Shown here piece after piece: positions 5,563 to 9,097 of a stretch of DNA of 9,097 nt. Source of the DNA: an uncultured Prevotellaceae bacterium. GTDB lineage: Bacteria > Bacteroidota > Bacteroidia > Bacteroidales > Bacteroidaceae. The position numbers and the translations under genes are program-made. Within the stretch, counting starts at the first letter, position 1, and the number at the start of each line of letters is the position of its first letter. The notes beneath the pieces were generated by a model. The model ran no database searches and was not told where the DNA came from. It saw nothing but the letters and a program-made list of their open reading frames with translations. The stretch covers positions 1-9,097 of the forward strand of contig CAJKQZ010000102.1 of assembly GCA_905202115.1 (NCBI GenBank). Direction: 5' to 3'.

Positions 5563-6663
5563 ATGGAACAAGCACAACTGCTATCAATCGTCAACAAATT
5601 CAACGTAAAAGGCACAGTTTCGAATATCAAGCCACTGGGAGACGGCCTTATAAACACAACCTATAAAGTAACTACAAGCGAAAACGATCAGCCCGATTAT
5701 GTGTTGCAAAAGGTGAACGACGCAGTGTTTCCCGATGTAGATATGCTTATGAACAACATCGTTGCAGTTACCGATTACATCCGTACGAAGCAAGCAGCCA
5801 AAGGTCAGGCCGACATAGACCGTCACTGTCTCAAATTCATACCGCTCACAAGCAATGCGGAAAAATATTACTACTACGACGGTAATAGCTACTGGAGAAT
5901 AATGATTTTCATACCAGGAACTATAACGAAAAGCGAGGTCAGTCCGGAATCGTCATACACGGTAGGAATCGCATTCGGAGAGTTCGAGTCAATGCTTGCC
6001 GACATTCCCGTTCAGTTGGGAGAAACGATAAAGGATTTTCACAACATGGAATTCCGTCTCGAGCAACTACGGGAGGCAGTGCAGCAAGACAAGGCCGGCC
6101 GCGCCGCTTCGGTTAAATATTATATCGACGAAATCGAAAACCGTGCCGAAGCCATGACACTCGGCGAACGTCTTTTCCGCGAAGGGAAGTTACAAAAACG
6201 AATTTGCCACTGCGACACAAAAGTAAACAACATGCTTTTCGACGCAAAAACGGATGAAGTACTGTGCGTAATCGACTTAGACACCGTAATGCCTAATTTC
6301 ATATTCTCTGATTTCGGAGATTTTCTGCGTACAGCAGCCAACACGGGAAAGGAAGACGATGAAAATCTCGAAAACGTAAATTTCAGAATGGAAATATTCC
6401 AGGCTTTTTCCCGCGGATACCTCAAAAGTGCCGGCACATTCCTCACAGAAACAGAGATCTCCAATCTTCCTTATGCCGCGGCATTATTCCCTTATATGCA
6501 AACCGTACGTTTCCTTGCCGATTACCTGAACGGCGATACATATTACAAGATTCTCTATCCGGAACACAACCTAATCCGTACAAAAGCACAATTCAAACTG
6601 TTGCAAAGCGTTGAAAGCCATTATGACGAAATGAAAGCATTCATAAATTCTATTCTGTCATAG
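5563..6663 (+). CDS. APH-fold sugar kinase, N-acetylhexosamine 1-kinase-like
   Basis: A 366-residue cytoplasmic phosphotransferase with the aminoglycoside phosphotransferase/choline kinase fold (PF01636). A nucleotide-binding N-lobe includes the turn PLGDGLINTTYKV (24-36) and a probable ATP lysine near K50. The catalytic Brenner motif is H216-C-D218-T-K-V-N-N223, with D218 as likely base, and the metal-binding D238 lies in VIDLDT (236-241). This layout resembles bifidobacterial NahK, which phosphorylates GlcNAc/GalNAc at C1 with ATP, and close Bacteroidota relatives that databases often mislabel 'mucin desulfatase'. A hexosamine substrate is therefore plausible but unproven; no nucleotidyltransferase, glycosidase or sugar transporter lies beside it here. 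Length fits NahK (about 360). The start fits a leader of about 65 nt from the -7 box at 5484. The gene ends in TAG, showing that TAG is a normal stop in this genome. Confidence 0.82.
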   Translation: MEQAQLLSIVNKFNVKGTVSNIKPLGDGLINTTYKVTTSENDQPDYVLQKVNDAVFPDVDMLMNNIVAVTDYIRTKQAAKGQADIDRHCLKFIPLTSNAEKYYYYDGNSYWRIMIFIPGTITKSEVSPESSYTVGIAFGEFESMLADIPVQLGETIKDFHNMEFRLEQLREAVQQDKAGRAASVKYYIDEIENRAEAMTLGERLFREGKLQKRICHCDTKVNNMLFDAKTDEVLCVIDLDTVMPNFIFSDFGDFLRTAANTGKEDDENLENVNFRMEIFQAFSRGYLKSAGTFLTETEISNLPYAAALFPYMQTVRFLADYLNGDTYYKILYPEHNLIRTKAQFKLLQSVESHYDEMKAFINSILS

Positions 6664-6723
6664 AAACATAATCCATAATGTTCTGCGGGAACTAATACCG
6701 TAAGAAAACATATATCGCATATA

Positions 6724-8817
6724 ATGCACGTCGCCGGAAATAATTTAAAATTCAAGGTTGCGTGCATTATATGCTTTCTTTTTACTGTTATAATAGCTCG
6801 CGCGCAAAAAGAAAACGGGCAGAAACCATCACCCATAAGCCAAACTATAAAAAGCGACGAGCTGTCTTGGGATGATTTTATCGACATGTTCACCAATACA
6901 TACCAGGCCGACGAAGAAAACAACGCGTCACAGGAAGACAAGCTCGAAAATCTGCTCAATATTCACAACAATCGTATAAACATAAACACCGCAACCCGCG
7001 AAGAATTACTACAATTACCATTTCTTTCGCCTGCGCAAGCCGATTCGATACTGAGTTACATAGCAAAGTACGGCCCCATGCTATCTCTCGGCGAACTTAT
7101 GCTTATTCCTCGCCTTGACTATCAGACAAGGAGATTTCTTACGGTGTTCCTAAAGTGCGACGCTGAAGCAATCAGCAAACCTACTTTGCATAAAATGCTT
7201 TTCGGTGGAAAGAACGAATTTGCGGTCAACGCCACCACCCCTTTTTACACTGAGGAAGGTTATAAAACCGAAAGCAACATTTCAAACTCGAGCAAATATC
7301 TCGGCGATAAAAATCATTTGGCCATACGTTACCGTTATGATTACAACGGGGAGCTGCAATACGGCCTAACTACCGAAAAAGATGCCGGAGAACCTTTTGC
7401 CTGTCGCGGAAACGTTTTTACAGATTCTTATTCCTTTTATTTCTACCGCCGCCAACGCAACGGCCGATATGCTTTTGCATTGGGCGACTACAGGATTCGT
7501 TTTGCCGAAGGACTCATTATGGGAAACGGATACTCTTATGGAAAAAAAGGTGCGCTTTATGACACATACAACAACCGCCGAAGCATAAGCCCGCACACTT
7601 CCACTTCGGAATGCGACTTTCTTCGCGGAGCCTCCGGTTTTACCAGATTCGGAATTTTTACAGCAACAGCATTCGTTTCATACAACAAAACAGACGCAAT
7701 CCTAAACAGCGACGGAGAAATAACATCATTTCCGAAAACAGGTTATCACAGAACTTTAACGGAACAGGAACGCCGCAACAATACCGGCTACTTTGTAGCA
7801 GGAGCAAACCTGGAAATCGGCATTCACAAATGGAAAACAGGCATAGCGGCCGCCATAACACAATACGACAGGAAAATCAACCCGCGCCAGGCAGACTATA
7901 ACCGTTATGCAATGCGAGGCAAAAACTTCCGCGCCGCAAGCGCTCATTACAGTTTCAACGGAAAAAGCCTTACATGCCGAGGCGAAGCCGCCATCTCGGA
8001 GAGATATGCAACAGCATTCATAAATACGATAAAATGGAGGCTAATGCCTTACGTGACATTAACGAGCATTCAGCGCAGATTCTCGAAAAGATATGCAGAA
8101 CCTTTCTCAGAAACATTCAAGACTTCAGGACGCGTAACAAATGAGCAGGGCGTTTTCACCGGTATATCCGCTGAAGTAAGCAACAGTCTTATACTTCGCG
8201 GATATATAGACTTTTATCGTATGCCCTGGGCTTCGTACACATACCGCGCACCTATGAACGGGACCGACTATTCGGCAGAAATATATCTGCACAACTACGA
8301 GAACGACTACATATCATTAGAATGGAGAGGCTCTCACAAAATATGCGACAAAGGATATGCTGCCGCAGACACCGTTCCCATAAACAGAAATTTACTTAAA
8401 CTATCAGGAAAAATCTCATCAGGTAAATTTTCGTTTTACTCCAACTTGTCGGGCACGGTTACCGGAAAGCGAAAAAAGACATCAAAAGGCTGGATGATAA
8501 ATCAACGCACTGCATACAAGCTAAAGAATATGCAAATCAACGGTAGCCTATCGTATTTCAACACCGACGACTATGCGTCGCGCCTTTATGCCTACGAAAA
8601 CAATGTGATGTACAAGTACAACCTGTTCTCGGCAATGTACGGTCACGGATTAAGGTTCTCAACGTTAGGAAAACTCAAAATAGGAAAAGGATTGTTCCTT
8701 GAATGTAAATACGCCGAAACCAAATATTTCGACCGAAGCACAACCGGCAATGGTGCGCAGAAAATAAACTCGTCTTACCGCAGCAACATTTCAATAATGG
8801 CAAGAATGGTTTTCTGA
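6724..8817 (+). CDS. Exported helix-hairpin-helix / outer-membrane barrel-like protein
   Basis: A 697-residue protein of a Bacteroidota family annotated only as helix-hairpin-helix (HHH) domain protein. Residues 1-28 look like a signal peptide (basic start, VACIICFLFTVIIA core, probable cleavage after ARA before Q28). An acidic linker (45-75) leads to a ComEA-like HHH region at about 84-143 beginning RININTATREELLQLP. The glycines usual in the hairpin turns are replaced (LPFLSP and IPRLDY), so DNA binding is doubtful. From about 160 to the end the chain has alternating polar/aromatic strands, many Tyr and Arg, no long hydrophobic helix, and a final Phe (RMVF), as in BamA-inserted outer-membrane beta-barrels. 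Function is unknown; DNA uptake is a speculation suggested only by the ComEA likeness. It starts 60 bp after the kinase gene with no clear promoter between, so co-transcription is possible. Confidence 0.78.
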   Translation: MHVAGNNLKFKVACIICFLFTVIIARAQKENGQKPSPISQTIKSDELSWDDFIDMFTNTYQADEENNASQEDKLENLLNIHNNRININTATREELLQLPFLSPAQADSILSYIAKYGPMLSLGELMLIPRLDYQTRRFLTVFLKCDAEAISKPTLHKMLFGGKNEFAVNATTPFYTEEGYKTESNISNSSKYLGDKNHLAIRYRYDYNGELQYGLTTEKDAGEPFACRGNVFTDSYSFYFYRRQRNGRYAFALGDYRIRFAEGLIMGNGYSYGKKGALYDTYNNRRSISPHTSTSECDFLRGASGFTRFGIFTATAFVSYNKTDAILNSDGEITSFPKTGYHRTLTEQERRNNTGYFVAGANLEIGIHKWKTGIAAAITQYDRKINPRQADYNRYAMRGKNFRAASAHYSFNGKSLTCRGEAAISERYATAFINTIKWRLMPYVTLTSIQRRFSKRYAEPFSETFKTSGRVTNEQGVFTGISAEVSNSLILRGYIDFYRMPWASYTYRAPMNGTDYSAEIYLHNYENDYISLEWRGSHKICDKGYAAADTVPINRNLLKLSGKISSGKFSFYSNLSGTVTGKRKKTSKGWMINQRTAYKLKNMQINGSLSYFNTDDYASRLYAYENNVMYKYNLFSAMYGHGLRFSTLGKLKIGKGLFLECKYAETKYFDRSTTGNGAQKINSSYRSNISIMARMVF

Positions 8818-9028
8818 TAGTATTTTCATTTTATTATCAAGTTTCAGTCATATAGCAAAAGCCGCTAAAAAGCAAGATTATCTGAATTTTGAAGTAAACT
8901 TCGTTTTTCTTAAAAAAACCATATAAAGACAGAGGAAAAACCGCTCTGTTAAAAACCAACAGAAAAAATAGTTTCAGACAATACTTCTCTAAAGAGAAAA
9001 AATATTTTTTTTTCGTGGTAAAAAACTT
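8818..9028. other. AT-rich intergenic tail with small inverted repeats
   Basis: No coding frame is supported. It contains three short inverted repeats: GAAGT-AA-ACTTC (8891-8902) followed by GTTTTTC, ACAGAG/CTCTGT (8929-8934 with 8944-8949), and TTCTCT-AA-AGAGAA (8985-8998), which is followed by an A-run and then nine Ts (9005-9013). The first or last could end transcription of the barrel gene, but none is a convincing strong terminator. Confidence 0.4.
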
Positions 9029-9097
9029 CCCGCAGATAATTCAAAATACAAGGGAGATAATTCAAAATATGTCTGAGATATTTTAAAATATCTCAGA
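9029..9097. repeat. 21-bp-period palindromic array, cut by window end
   Basis: Units start at 9029, 9050 and 9071, with a fourth beginning at 9092 and leaving the window. The cores drift from CCCGCAG and AAGGGAG to GTCTGAG and CTCAGA, each followed by AT-rich dyads (ATAATTCAAAATA or ATATTTTAAAATA). The last 26 bp (9072-9097) form a perfect palindrome: TCTGAGATATTTT and its exact complement. The phase and core match the arrays at 4-24 and 5260-5322. Confidence 0.75.

Noticed and set aside
5563..6663. Aminoglycoside resistance gene
   Set aside because: The fold is shared with aminoglycoside phosphotransferases, but the pattern HCDTKVNN with VIDLDT and the length fit sugar 1-kinases better, and there is no mobile element or resistance context.
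8929..8949. Terminator hairpin ACAGAG/CTCTGT after the barrel gene
   Set aside because: The stem is only 6 bp and is followed by A residues on the + strand, so it lacks the T-run of an intrinsic terminator.

Overview
The window looks like chromosomal DNA from the order Bacteroidales (phylum Bacteroidota). Support comes from three features: promoter elements of the Bacteroides type (TTTG, about 19-20 nt, then TAnnTTTG) with no Shine-Dalgarno sequences at the starts; a ribosomal protein S16 carrying the long Ala/Glu/Lys-rich tail typical of the phylum; and several Bacteroidota-style protein families. I cannot name the genus. All recognised genes lie on the + strand. I see no insertion sequence, phage gene, tRNA, rRNA or CRISPR array.

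Layout. 1-316: the end of an AT-rich palindromic repeat array, then an 84-bp tandemly repeated promoter region. 317-2329: OPT-family transporter. 2426-2998: rpsP (S16) with its own promoter and a 19-bp-stem terminator. 3203-3787: Crp/Fnr-type regulator. 3870-4547 and 4560-5060 (remnant to 5207): two tandem paralogous HXXEE-motif membrane proteins, the second cut by an in-frame TAG. 5208-5562: intergenic, with a second 21-bp-period palindromic array and the kinase promoter. 5563-6663: phosphotransferase of the APH/choline kinase fold, resembling N-acetylhexosamine 1-kinases. 6724-8817: exported protein with an N-terminal helix-hairpin-helix segment and a probable outer-membrane beta-barrel. 8818-9097: AT-rich intergenic DNA running into a third 21-bp-period array at the window edge.

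How the genes may work together. The OPT transporter and rpsP have separate promoters and are probably independent. The Crp/Fnr gene and the two HXXEE genes look like a small module: a 12-bp perfect dyad containing CTTAA-N6-TTAAG lies about 42 bp upstream of the likely transcription start of the first HXXEE gene, where a Crp-type activator would bind. The kinase and the HHH/barrel gene are 60 bp apart with no clear promoter between them, so they may be co-transcribed, but no functional link is evident.

The most unusual features are: (i) the nonsense codon in the second HXXEE gene, followed by 48 codons that still align without gaps to its neighbour; (ii) the 84-bp repeated promoter of the OPT gene, in which one dyad keeps its symmetry through a paired base change; (iii) the 21-bp-period palindromic arrays found at both window ends and in the middle.
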